64,000 bases of DNA from positions 62,001 to 126,000 of the forward strand of contig NZ_ARXU01000004.1 in NCBI RefSeq assembly GCF_000756655.1, written 5' to 3'. The translations under genes and the position numbers were made by a program. The notes under the pieces were generated by a model that did not search any database, was not told the DNA's origin, and saw nothing but the letters and a program-made list of their open reading frames with translations. This DNA comes from Alcanivorax jadensis T9 (GTDB lineage Bacteria > Pseudomonadota > Gammaproteobacteria > Pseudomonadales > Alcanivoracaceae). This document shows positions 26,350-34,263 of this stretch, in pieces (the stretch's first letter is position 1; every line of letters starts with the position of its first letter).

Positions 26350-27624
26350 CTAGCGTGCGGCGTCCAGAGCCTGGCTGATGTCTGCCAGGATATCGTCCAC
26401 ATGCTCTATACCGATGGACAGGCGCACCATCTCGCGGCTGACGCCGGCGTTGGCCAATTCCTTGTCATCCAGCTGACGGTGGGTGGTGGAAGCGGGGTGG
26501 CAGGCCAGTGAGCGGGCATCGCCAATGTTCACCAACCGCAGGATCAATTGCAGGGCGTCAATGAAACGGGCACCGGCTTCCTGACCGCCCTCAATGCCGA
26601 AGCTGAGAATACCGGACGCGCGGCCATCCATGTATTTCTGCGCCAGTGCATTGTCCGGGCTTTCCGGCAGCCCTGCGTAGTTCACCCAGTTCACCTGGGG
26701 GTGATCGCGCAGGAACTCGGCCACCTTCTGTGCATTTTCACAATGGCGATCCATGCGCAGCGGCAGGGTTTCAATGCCCTGCAGAATCAAAAAGGTATTG
26801 AACGGGCTCAGCGCGGCGCCGGTGTTGCGAAGCGGGGCCACTCGTGCGCGACCAATGAAGGCGGCTTCGCCCAGGGCTTCGGTGTAGACCACGCCGTGGT
26901 AGGACGGATCGGGTTCGTTGAGTACCCGGAAACGCTCCTTGTGCTTGGTCCAGGGGAATTTCCCGGAATCCACAATAATCCCGGCCACGGAGTTACCGTG
27001 CCCACCCATGTACTTTGTCAGCGAGTGCACGACGATATCGGCGCCATGCTCGATGGGCCGCCACAGGTAAGGTGTGGCGACGGTATTGTCGACGATAAGC
27101 GGTACGCCGGCCTGATGGGCTACCTCGGCCAGGCGTTCGATGTCGACAATATTGCCGGCGGGGTTGCCCACGGATTCACAAAAGACGGCCTTGGTGTTGT
27201 CATCGATGGATGCGGCAAGCGCATCAAAATCATCATGGCTGACAAAGCGTGCCTCGATGCCCCGGCGCGGCAGACTGTGGGCAAAGAAGTTGTAGGTGCC
27301 ACCGTAGAGTTTGCTGGTAGTGACGATGTTATCGCCCACTTCGGTGATGGTTTCCAGCGCATACTCGATGGCGGCCATGCCGGAGGCGACGGCCAGGGCG
27401 CCGACGCCTCCTTCCATGGCAGCGACCCGCTCTTCGAGAACCGCATTGGTGGGGTTCATGATGCGGGTATAAATATTTCCGGGCACCTTCAGATCAAACA
27501 GATCCGCCCCATGCTGGGTGTTGTCGAAGGCATAGGACGTGGTCTGGTAGATCGGTGTCACAACCGCCTTGGTCGTGGGGTCCACCTGAAAGCCGGCACG
27601 CACGGCAAGGGTTTCCATCTTCAT
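26350..27624 (-). CDS. metY: O-acetylhomoserine sulfhydrylase (MetY type)
   Basis: A PLP enzyme that makes homocysteine from O-acetylhomoserine and sulfide; 424 residues, right for the MetY branch of the Cys/Met metabolism family. Motifs: TPIYQTTSYAF, YTRIMNPTN, the phosphate-binding ASGMAAIEYA, and the PLP lysine in SLTKYMGGHG near residue 206. The C-terminus has SLACHPASTTHRQL. No riboswitch was seen in its short leader. It follows rnk on the same strand with a 73-bp gap. Confidence 0.92.
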   Translation of the reverse strand: MKMETLAVRAGFQVDPTTKAVVTPIYQTTSYAFDNTQHGADLFDLKVPGNIYTRIMNPTNAVLEERVAAMEGGVGALAVASGMAAIEYALETITEVGDNIVTTSKLYGGTYNFFAHSLPRRGIEARFVSHDDFDALAASIDDNTKAVFCESVGNPAGNIVDIERLAEVAHQAGVPLIVDNTVATPYLWRPIEHGADIVVHSLTKYMGGHGNSVAGIIVDSGKFPWTKHKERFRVLNEPDPSYHGVVYTEALGEAAFIGRARVAPLRNTGAALSPFNTFLILQGIETLPLRMDRHCENAQKVAEFLRDHPQVNWVNYAGLPESPDNALAQKYMDGRASGILSFGIEGGQEAGARFIDALQLILRLVNIGDARSLACHPASTTHRQLDDKELANAGVSREMVRLSIGIEHVDDILADISQALDAAR

Positions 27625-27697
27625 GAGCAGTCCTTGTGTTGTTGTATGAGTGAGTCAGTTTCCAGAGAGTATCAAACTGTTGAAGGCTTATCCGGGG

Positions 27698-28078
27698 TTA
27701 TGTTCGGCTTACAGCCAGCAAACGCAAGCGCAGAAAATGCCCCTGAAGAGGCCATTGAATGTCGTTCCCCACCTTCAGGCCCAGCAGCGCCGCTCCGGCA
27801 GGGGTGAGAATGGATATGGCGTCGCTGACTGACTGTGCTTCATGGGGAAGAGTCAGTGCTCGTTCGTGTTCCTTGCCGGTGGACTCATTGCGAAAACGCA
27901 TGCGGCTACCCAGCGTCACAACATCGTCCGGCATGGCATCAGCTTCAACAATATGGGCACGGGCCAACTCATCGTAAAGATAATCGATCTGGTCCGACTC
28001 CCCTTTGAAGTTGTCCAGTAGGGCAAAAAGACGGTCGCGATCAGTGGTGCTAACGGTAATTGGGGGTAGCGTATTCAT
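27698..28078 (-). CDS. rnk: Rnk-type GreA/GreB-family regulator
   Basis: 126 residues. Short N-terminal helical part (DRLFALLDNF), then the GreA/GreB C-terminal domain (DVVTLGSRMRF, then SILTPAGAALLGLKVGNDI). Its size and layout match Rnk, the nucleoside diphosphate kinase regulator that binds RNA polymerase near the secondary channel. The coiled coil is too short for a true Gre factor. A GC-rich hairpin (CCGGGGGCGCCGAACCCCCGG) lies just upstream. Confidence 0.87.
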   Translation of the reverse strand: MNTLPPITVSTTDRDRLFALLDNFKGESDQIDYLYDELARAHIVEADAMPDDVVTLGSRMRFRNESTGKEHERALTLPHEAQSVSDAISILTPAGAALLGLKVGNDIQWPLQGHFLRLRLLAVSRT

Positions 28079-28298
28079 GATGTTCTCCTGACGGTGTGAT
28101 GAGTGTTTGCCGGGGGCGCCGAACCCCCGGTTTCCGTCGGGTGTTCGGCGTCAGGAGAGAAAGGCAGGGGTACTCGTAACCAGGGCGAAAGCGCTGGCAG
28201 TGCGGCAAGAGATCAGACCGTCGGTGGCGACAATGGTGGTGCGAATCGGGTTCATGGCTTGAGATTAGCAGAGCCGCCCGGTTTGTCCAGCGGTCTCT

Positions 28299-28739
28299 TC
28301 AGACCGGTTTGCCCCGGAACAGCAGTTTCTCCAGCTCCCTGTCATTTTTCACCATGTCTTCAAGGCTGTATTCGTCCAGCACCGCCAGAAAAGCCTTCTG
28401 TGCTTTCTTCAGTGCATTCTTCAGTTTGCAGCCCGGGTCGATGGGACAGGTTGAGTCCGACCCGAAGCATTCCAGCAATTTCAGGTTTTCGGTTTCCCGC
28501 ACCAGTTTCCCGACCTTGATGGCGGCAGGCGTTTGCGCCAGCACCAGACCGCCACCACGACCACGCAGACTTTTCACATAGCCCAGCTGCGACAGAGTCT
28601 GGGCCACCTTGGCCACATGGTTGGCAGAAATACCGTAGTCCCGGGCAATTTCCTGCACGGTCACCGGGCGCCCTCCCTCTTTCAGTGCCAGATGAATGAG
28701 GGTGCGCAGGGAATAGTCGGTATGGGTAGAGAGTTGCAT
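28299..28739 (-). CDS. nsrR: Nitric-oxide-sensing repressor NsrR (Rrf2 family)
   Basis: 146 residues. Winged-helix N-terminus (YSLRTLIHLALKEG, then VQEIARDYGISANHVAKV) and the three cysteines CFGSDSTCPIDPGC that bind the iron-sulfur cluster. NsrR loses DNA binding when NO attacks the cluster, which releases hmp. Here it is divergent from hmp, with two operator-like sites between them. RGRGGGL is the conserved wing. Confidence 0.94.
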   Translation of the reverse strand: MQLSTHTDYSLRTLIHLALKEGGRPVTVQEIARDYGISANHVAKVAQTLSQLGYVKSLRGRGGGLVLAQTPAAIKVGKLVRETENLKLLECFGSDSTCPIDPGCKLKNALKKAQKAFLAVLDEYSLEDMVKNDRELEKLLFRGKPV

Positions 28740-28758
28740 GGCTTGACCCGTTCAAAAG

Positions 28759-28775
28759 AGGTATCTAATATGCCT
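28759..28775. promoter_or_regulatory. NsrR operator-like site 1
   Basis: AGGTATCTAATATGCCT: inverted half sites AGGTAT and ATGCCT. Close to the nsrR start, so suited to autoregulation. Confidence 0.6.
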
Positions 28776-28784
28776 TTTATAAAC

Positions 28785-28801
28785 AGGCATGTAAAATACC
28801 A
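28785..28801. promoter_or_regulatory. NsrR operator-like site 2
   Basis: AGGCATGTAAAATACCA, whose complement reads TGGTATTTTACATGCCT, close to the GGTATTTTA-type NsrR boxes known from other bacteria. It lies just before the hmp ribosome site and so could block hmp transcription directly. Confidence 0.7.
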
Positions 28802-28817
28802 CTTTTAGGAGGCAGTC

Positions 28818-30041
28818 ATGCTGACAGCGAATCAGGTGGCAGTGATCAAGCAAACCGTTCCCGTCCTGCAGGAAAATGGTGAGGTGCTGACCCGGCACTT
28901 CTACGAGCGCATGTTTCGGGAAAACCCGGAAGTGTTGACGTTCTTCAACCCGGCCCATCAGAAAGCGGGTACTCAGCAGCGGGCGTTGGCAGGGGCTATC
29001 TGTGCCTATGCTCAGCATATTGAAAATCCGGCAGCACTGGCCGACGCGGTGGAGCTGATTGCCCAGAAACATGCCTCCCTGGGGATTCAGGCGGAGCATT
29101 ACCCCGTCGTGGGTGAGAACCTGCTGGCATCTATTCAGGAAGTGCTGGGGGAGGCGGCCAGCCCGGAGATTATTGATGCCTGGGCGGCGGCTTATGGGGT
29201 GCTGGCGACTATCTTCATCGACCGGGAGCAGCAGATTTACCAGGACCAGAAGACGGACTTCGGCTGGACCGGCTTCAAGCGCTTTGTGGTGAAAAAACGG
29301 GAGGCAGCCAGCGACAATATCGTGTCACTGTACCTGGCGCCGGAGGATGGTCAGCCGCTCCAGGCCCACCAACCGGGCCAATACATTACCGTGCGATTGA
29401 CTCCGCAGGATGGTGAGCCGGTGATGCGCAACTACAGTCTGTCCAATCGTCCGGGAGCGGATTACTTCCGGATCAGTGTCAAACGGGAGCTGGCGGTGGT
29501 GGATGGCGCTCCTAACGGGGTCTGCTCCAACCATCTGCACGACCGGATTCAGGAAGGGGATGTGCTGGAGCTGGCGCCGCCCTGTGGCGAATTCACTCTG
29601 CAAACCCGTGATGAAACGCAACGCCCTCTGGTGTTGATGGCCGGTGGTGTTGGCATTACGCCATTGTTGTCCATGTTGTATGCGGCACTGGAAGCCCAGC
29701 CGGGCCGTGAGGTGATCTTCATCCAGTGCGCGCTTAACAGTGCGGTCCGGCCTTTTGCTGAAGAGCTGGTGGCGTTGCAACGTGATTACACAAACCTGTG
29801 CACTCATCTGCGTTTGAGTGAACCGTCAGAGAGTGATCGTCATCAGGGAGACTATGATAGTGAAGGTTTTCTGGATGCGGCACTGCTCGATGAGCTGCTG
29901 GGCGAGCGCCACGCCGACTTCTATCTGTGTGGGCCGGCGCCGATGCTTAAACATGCCTGGCAGTTGCTGAAAGCGCGGGGCGTGGACGAAGCGGATATCC
30001 ATTTCGAGTTCTTTGGCCCGGCTGATGATCTGGCGGCGTAA
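28818..30041 (+). CDS. hmp: Flavohaemoglobin / nitric oxide dioxygenase
   Basis: Converts NO to nitrate using O2, FAD and NAD(P)H; 407 residues. The globin domain carries the proximal haem histidine in QKHASLG (H85). The ferredoxin-reductase part has the FAD motif MRNYSLSN and the NAD motif MAGGVGITPLLSML, then YLCGPAPML. AGGAGG precedes the ATG. Divergent from nsrR, with operator-like sites upstream, so NO induction is expected. Confidence 0.95.
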   Translation: MLTANQVAVIKQTVPVLQENGEVLTRHFYERMFRENPEVLTFFNPAHQKAGTQQRALAGAICAYAQHIENPAALADAVELIAQKHASLGIQAEHYPVVGENLLASIQEVLGEAASPEIIDAWAAAYGVLATIFIDREQQIYQDQKTDFGWTGFKRFVVKKREAASDNIVSLYLAPEDGQPLQAHQPGQYITVRLTPQDGEPVMRNYSLSNRPGADYFRISVKRELAVVDGAPNGVCSNHLHDRIQEGDVLELAPPCGEFTLQTRDETQRPLVLMAGGVGITPLLSMLYAALEAQPGREVIFIQCALNSAVRPFAEELVALQRDYTNLCTHLRLSEPSESDRHQGDYDSEGFLDAALLDELLGERHADFYLCGPAPMLKHAWQLLKARGVDEADIHFEFFGPADDLAA

Positions 30042-30055
30042 CGGGTAAGGCCGTC

Positions 30056-30077
30056 CAGACAGGGGGGAACCTGTCTG
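30056..30077 (+). terminator. Hairpin after hmp, no T-run
   Basis: Perfect stem CAGACAGG/CCTGTCTG with a 6-nt loop, 15 bp after the hmp stop. It lacks a T-run, so it is a weak terminator candidate. Confidence 0.4.
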
Positions 30078-30147
30078 TGGCAAAACACCGCATTTCCTTT
30101 TTCCTGGTCCCTTTGTAGATTGCCCCAGTCAATAAGGGGGGCAGGAA

Positions 30148-32181
30148 ATGCGGTTTTGGTGTGCGGTTATCTTTTTTGTTGTCTACTCGGCGTGTGCCTC
30201 GGCAAATGAGCTTGCCACGGTAAGGGTGGGCGCTGCTGTTTCTTCTGAGCTCTCACCGGATGTGCTGCATTCTGCCGCCGACAGTGGTGACTGGTTACGT
30301 CAACAGCCCGGCGTGGATGGTGTCCGAATGGGAGGACATGGCATTGATCCGGTGATACGCGGCCAAAGCCAGAATCGTCTGAATATCCTCCTTGATGACA
30401 GCTTTGTGTATGGCGGTTGCCCTAATCGTATGGATCCACCAACCGCCTACGCCCCGCTGCACTCTTACGATGAGATCGAGATTCGCAAGGGAATCACTTC
30501 CTTGCAGGACGGGCCGGGAGGCTCCGGCGGTACGGTGCTGTTTCGTCGCGTTACGCCTGTTTTCCTGGAAAACGATGCCCCGGTGCGGGGTGATTTTGGG
30601 GGGCGTTACGGCAGCAATGGCGACAGTCGTGAAGCATGGACAAATCTGATTGTCGGCAATGAAGACGGCTACCTGCGGACCTTTGGTCAGTACGGCAAGG
30701 CAAACAATTATGAGGATGGTGATGGCCGGGAAATTGCCAGCGGTTATGAGATTCGTCAGGGGGGGGGGATCCTCGGGTGGACGCCGAATGCTGATAGTGA
30801 ATGGTCGGTGCAATACGAGGAAACCCGGGAGAGGGACGTGCAGTTTGCCGGAGCCGGCATGGACAGCCCACGCAGTGACAGTACCACGGTGGCCTTGAAA
30901 GGCCGCCACCGGATGAGTTCCCGTTGGACTCTGTCGGGCAATGTGAGCTGGAACCAGGTTGATCATCTCATGGATAACTTCAGCCTTCGCCCGGCGCCCA
31001 TACAGATGGGCTCAGCCATGAAGGTTGAGGTGCCTTCCGAGTCTGAAACCTTGACCGCAAAGTTGATGGCGGAATCCGTATCAGGCCCTACAGAAATTGC
31101 TTTTGGCCTCAATGCCCAACGCAATCGGCGTGATGCGGTGTTGCGAAATGTCTCAAGCTCCCCCGTGCTTGAGCTGGCGCGACTATGGCCGGACGTGATG
31201 ATTCGACATCTGGGCGGCTTTGCGGAAGTGACGCAGCACTTTTCCGATCAGCAGCGTTTGTCCGGTGGAGTGAGAATTGACCATGCTGTGGCCCGCCCCA
31301 GGGACAGTAACGAGCGCCCCGCCGGCCCGCCCTGGGTGCGTAGTGCAGCACAGCTCTATGAGCAGGCCTACGGGGTCAGGGGTGATCTTGAGGTGCGGGA
31401 ATGGTTGCCCGCCGCCTTCCTGCGATTTGAACTGGACCAGCAGGGCCACCACTGGTTTGCCAGTGCCAGCTACAGTGAGCGGTTGGGCGACGCCTCAGAA
31501 CTGTATATTGCCCGCAACGCTGCCATGGGTAACCAGCAGTGGATTGGTAATCCCGATTTGGCTCCGGAAGCCCATCGGCAGCTGGATATTGGCTTGCGCT
31601 CGCAAGCGAGCCGCTGGGACAGTCAACTAACCCTGTTTGCGGATGATGTGGAAGACTATATTTATCGAGAACAGGTACAGATTGGTACGATTAAGCGTGA
31701 TCGCTACCGGAATATTCGGGCGAGTCTGTACGGGCTGGAGTGGGAAGGTGGGGTACGCTATGCCTCCCACTGGGAGACTCGCGCCCAGGCACTGATCATG
31801 CGAGGAGACAACCGCAGCGATGGCGGCACCCTGGCGCAAGTTTCCCCTTATCAGGGGCAACTTTCCCAGCACTGGCGGCCGGGCAAATGGGATGCTTCAA
31901 TAACTTTGCGCCTGGCCGCTGCCAATGATCGTCTCAATGAGGATGCGGGAGAGCGGGCCAGTGCGGGATATGCCGTGGTCGATCTGGGGCTCATGTGGAT
32001 GGTGAGTCAGAATGCCGAGATCGCTCTTGGGGTGGATAATCTTTTCGACAAGCGCTACGTGAATTTCATCAATCGTAATCGGGCCGCCAGTGATCCGCTG
32101 AATATCGGCGAGGACAGTTTCACTGATACGCTGACAGAACCAGGCCGCAATGCCTGGATCAGCGCCAGCCACCGGTTCTGA
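30148..32181 (+). CDS. TonB-dependent copper receptor (OprC/NosA-like)
   Basis: 677 residues. Signal peptide about 1-19 (ending ACASA). The plug domain shows IRGQSQNRLNILLDD and then GGCPNRMDPPTAYA, the block characteristic of OprC/NosA copper porin receptors, followed by IEIRKGITSLQDGPGGSGG. The C-terminus is the usual ladder of beta strands, ending with NLFDKRYVNF and a terminal aromatic (SHRF). Likely takes up copper through the outer membrane. The next gene, a haem protein, is 36 bp downstream, so the two may be co-transcribed. No metal operator recognised. Confidence 0.88.
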   Translation: MRFWCAVIFFVVYSACASANELATVRVGAAVSSELSPDVLHSAADSGDWLRQQPGVDGVRMGGHGIDPVIRGQSQNRLNILLDDSFVYGGCPNRMDPPTAYAPLHSYDEIEIRKGITSLQDGPGGSGGTVLFRRVTPVFLENDAPVRGDFGGRYGSNGDSREAWTNLIVGNEDGYLRTFGQYGKANNYEDGDGREIASGYEIRQGGGILGWTPNADSEWSVQYEETRERDVQFAGAGMDSPRSDSTTVALKGRHRMSSRWTLSGNVSWNQVDHLMDNFSLRPAPIQMGSAMKVEVPSESETLTAKLMAESVSGPTEIAFGLNAQRNRRDAVLRNVSSSPVLELARLWPDVMIRHLGGFAEVTQHFSDQQRLSGGVRIDHAVARPRDSNERPAGPPWVRSAAQLYEQAYGVRGDLEVREWLPAAFLRFELDQQGHHWFASASYSERLGDASELYIARNAAMGNQQWIGNPDLAPEAHRQLDIGLRSQASRWDSQLTLFADDVEDYIYREQVQIGTIKRDRYRNIRASLYGLEWEGGVRYASHWETRAQALIMRGDNRSDGGTLAQVSPYQGQLSQHWRPGKWDASITLRLAAANDRLNEDAGERASAGYAVVDLGLMWMVSQNAEIALGVDNLFDKRYVNFINRNRAASDPLNIGEDSFTDTLTEPGRNAWISASHRF

Positions 32182-32217
32182 GCTGCCGGTGTTACCGGAG
32201 CAATGAAGGAGAGTCCC

Positions 32218-32826
32218 ATGAAAGCGGTTCATGTTGGTGGTTTGCTGTTGGCGATGGTTGCACCACTCTATGCCGAAATACCACAATCTCAATCTTCGCA
32301 GGCACCGCCTGAAGCGGCAATCGATCCCATGTCGGAGCCCCGCCAGCACAGCATGGCTCTGGCGGGTGCCTTGAAGCAGGCGTTGGTGGCAGCCATGCAA
32401 TCAGGTGGGCCAGTGGCGGCCATTGATGTGTGCCATATTCAGGCTATGCCGCTCACTCGCCAGATTAGTGAGAGTAGCGGTTGGCAAGTCGGGCGGACCA
32501 GCCTGAAAGTGCGCAACCTGAACAATGCGGCGGATGAGGTGGAGCGGGACGTTCTCGCCCGGTTTGAGCAGCGCCTGCAGGCAGGGGAGCCCGTCGGCAC
32601 TATCGAGTGGATGGATGAGCGAGAAGAGAATGGCAAGACCATTCAGCATTTCATGAAAGCGATACCGGTTCAGGCTCCCTGTATGGCTTGCCATGGAACC
32701 GATTTGGCGCCCGCCGTCAGTCAGCAACTGGATGCTTTGTATCCGGGGGATCAGGCCAGGGGCTATACCCTGGGCGAGTTGCGCGGCGCCTTTACGCTGA
32801 AGCGTGCAGTTCCTCCGGGTTCCTGA
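32218..32826 (+). CDS. DUF3365 (Tll0287-like) periplasmic haem protein
   Basis: 202 residues. A signal peptide (ending PLYA) and one c-type haem motif, CMACH, near residue 157. The pattern VCHIQAMPLTRQ, then SLKVRNLNNAADEVE, is that of the DUF3365/Tll0287-like family, often sensors or electron carriers. Start at 32218: AAGGAGAG precedes the ATG. It follows the copper receptor, suggesting a shared role in copper or redox handling, which is inference. Confidence 0.82.
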   Translation: MKAVHVGGLLLAMVAPLYAEIPQSQSSQAPPEAAIDPMSEPRQHSMALAGALKQALVAAMQSGGPVAAIDVCHIQAMPLTRQISESSGWQVGRTSLKVRNLNNAADEVERDVLARFEQRLQAGEPVGTIEWMDEREENGKTIQHFMKAIPVQAPCMACHGTDLAPAVSQQLDALYPGDQARGYTLGELRGAFTLKRAVPPGS

Positions 32827-32842
32827 CAGGAAAGCCAAGGCA

Positions 32843-32868
32843 GGCCTTGCCCTCGAACATGGGCAAGG
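32843..32868. terminator. Hairpin between convergent genes
   Basis: GCCTTGCCC/GGGCAAGGC, 9-bp stem, 8-nt loop, placed between the convergent DUF3365 and rhodanese genes. No clear T-run on either side. Confidence 0.5.
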
Positions 32869-32869
32869 C

Positions 32870-33250
32870 TTAGTCGAAATCGGGCATAGTGGGCTTTATT
32901 ACAGGCTTTTCGGCTTGTTGCCATGCATCAAACCCGCCTTCTATAGAAAAAATATGTAAATAGCCCATCTCTTTAAGTGCCCTTGCGGCAAGAGCTGCGC
33001 GCCCGCTGGTTTTGCAGTAAACCACTACTTTCTGGTCGCGATTCTCCAATTCCGGGTCGGAGCTGAGTTTGAATTCGAGGAGTCCCCTTGGAATATTGAT
33101 GGCTCCGGGAATATGTCCATCACGAAATTCGTCGGGTTCGCGGACGTCCAGTAACAAATCGGCGCTGGGAAGTGCTTCTTCAGCTTTATCCGGAGAAATC
33201 TCGTGGATGATACGTTTGGCTTCCTCGACCATCTGATGGGCGTTCTTCAT
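32870..33250 (-). CDS. Rhodanese-domain protein
   Basis: 126 residues, single rhodanese domain: LLLDVREPDEFRDGHIPGA, then the active-site loop YCKTSGRAALAA with the catalytic cysteine, and IEGGFDAWQQA. The loop is six residues long, as in sulfurtransferases. An N-terminal helix of ~25 residues precedes the domain. AGGAG lies before the ATG. It follows the peroxiredoxin gene on the same strand (66-bp gap), which suggests a joint role in sulfur or peroxide stress. Confidence 0.88.
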   Translation of the reverse strand: MKNAHQMVEEAKRIIHEISPDKAEEALPSADLLLDVREPDEFRDGHIPGAINIPRGLLEFKLSSDPELENRDQKVVVYCKTSGRAALAARALKEMGYLHIFSIEGGFDAWQQAEKPVIKPTMPDFD

Positions 33251-33316
33251 TGCTGTGCTCCTTTGCTTGCAACTTGAAACCCCGCGCGGCGCTCAGGCCG
33301 CGCGGGTAGCATTGCA

Positions 33317-33970
33317 TTAGAGGGACTTGGTGCAGAAATAGAAATCCGTGCACTCGTATTCGCCAGATTCCACCCGTTGATTGGCCGCCTCGGCTGTTTT
33401 CGCGGGGGGGACGATTACCTTGTCTCCCGGTTGCCAGCCTTCGGGGGTTGCAACACCATTTTCATCGCTGGTCTGGAGTGCTTCGAGCAATCGCAGGAAC
33501 TCCGGGATTGAGCGACCGTTGCTCATCGGGTAGTAGACCATGGCTCTGAGTACGCCATTGGGGTCGATGATGAAGGTGGCTCTTACCGCAGAAGTATCCG
33601 CTGCGCCCGGATGAATCATCCCGTAGGCGTTAGCAACATTCATTTTCAGATCTTCGATAATCGGAAAGGGAATCTCCACGCCGAAATTCTGTTTGATGTT
33701 ACGCATCCAGGCGATGTGTGAATGGATGCTGTCGATGGACAGACCCAGCAGTTCACAGTTGCGCTTTGCAAACTCTGGAGCTGCCTTGGCAAAAGCCATA
33801 AATTCGGTTGTACAAACCGGCGTAAAGTCAGCGGGGTGGGAAAACAGTACCAGCCATTTACCGCGGTAATCTGACAATGACTTCTCTCCGTCTGTGGTCA
33901 GCGCAGTGAAATCCGGAGCGGGTTCGTTGATCCGTGGCAGGCCGCTTTGAGTCTGGTTGTTCATATCCAT
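33317..33970 (-). CDS. Peroxiredoxin, Prx6-type (AhpC/TSA family)
   Basis: 217 residues. The peroxidatic cysteine sits in FSHPADFTPVCTTEF near residue 50. The C-terminal part (PMSNGRSIPEFLRLL, and a long tail with GWQPGDKVIVPP) marks the Prx6 subfamily. Two more cysteines, CTDFYFC, close to the C-terminus could act as resolving residues, so it may not be a strict 1-Cys enzyme. Start at 33970: GGAG six bases before the ATG; the longer frame has no support. Confidence 0.9.
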   Translation of the reverse strand: MDMNNQTQSGLPRINEPAPDFTALTTDGEKSLSDYRGKWLVLFSHPADFTPVCTTEFMAFAKAAPEFAKRNCELLGLSIDSIHSHIAWMRNIKQNFGVEIPFPIIEDLKMNVANAYGMIHPGAADTSAVRATFIIDPNGVLRAMVYYPMSNGRSIPEFLRLLEALQTSDENGVATPEGWQPGDKVIVPPAKTAEAANQRVESGEYECTDFYFCTKSL

Positions 33971-34050
33971 GGCAATCTCCGTAGGTTCCAGGGTTGTGAA
34001 ATTCATAACCAGACTATGGGCATTAATATATTCCATCAAGATATATGCTT

Positions 34051-34065
34051 ATATCGTTTCGATAT
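34051..34065. promoter_or_regulatory. Inverted repeat ATATCG-TTT-CGATAT
   Basis: A perfect 6-bp inverted repeat, beside a second imperfect dyad GATATATGCTTATATC (34040-34055), about 80 bp before the peroxiredoxin start. Probably an operator for that gene; I cannot name the regulator. Confidence 0.4.
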
Positions 34066-34140
34066 GTAAAACCTATCGAGCCTGGAAGCCAGCGATATGC
34101 CTGATGCCTTGTCCTGAGGGGCAGGGCCAGATTTGGCCAG

Positions 34141-34205
34141 CAATAACCAAACGCAACGAATCTCATAATGCTGTTTCGCCATGAATATGGATGATTTGGT
34201 TATTG
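34141..34205. promoter_or_regulatory. Long-spaced inverted repeat before wax synthase
   Basis: CAATAACCAAA (34141-34151) and TTTGGTTATTG (34195-34205) are perfect inverted copies 43 bp apart. They end 58 bp before the wax synthase ATG. This may be two half-operators or a leader hairpin. Confidence 0.4.
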
Positions 34206-34263
34206 GCAGATGACAGCCTCGGGGCCAACATCGTCCGTGGCCCATAACAATAAGGAGATCGGG

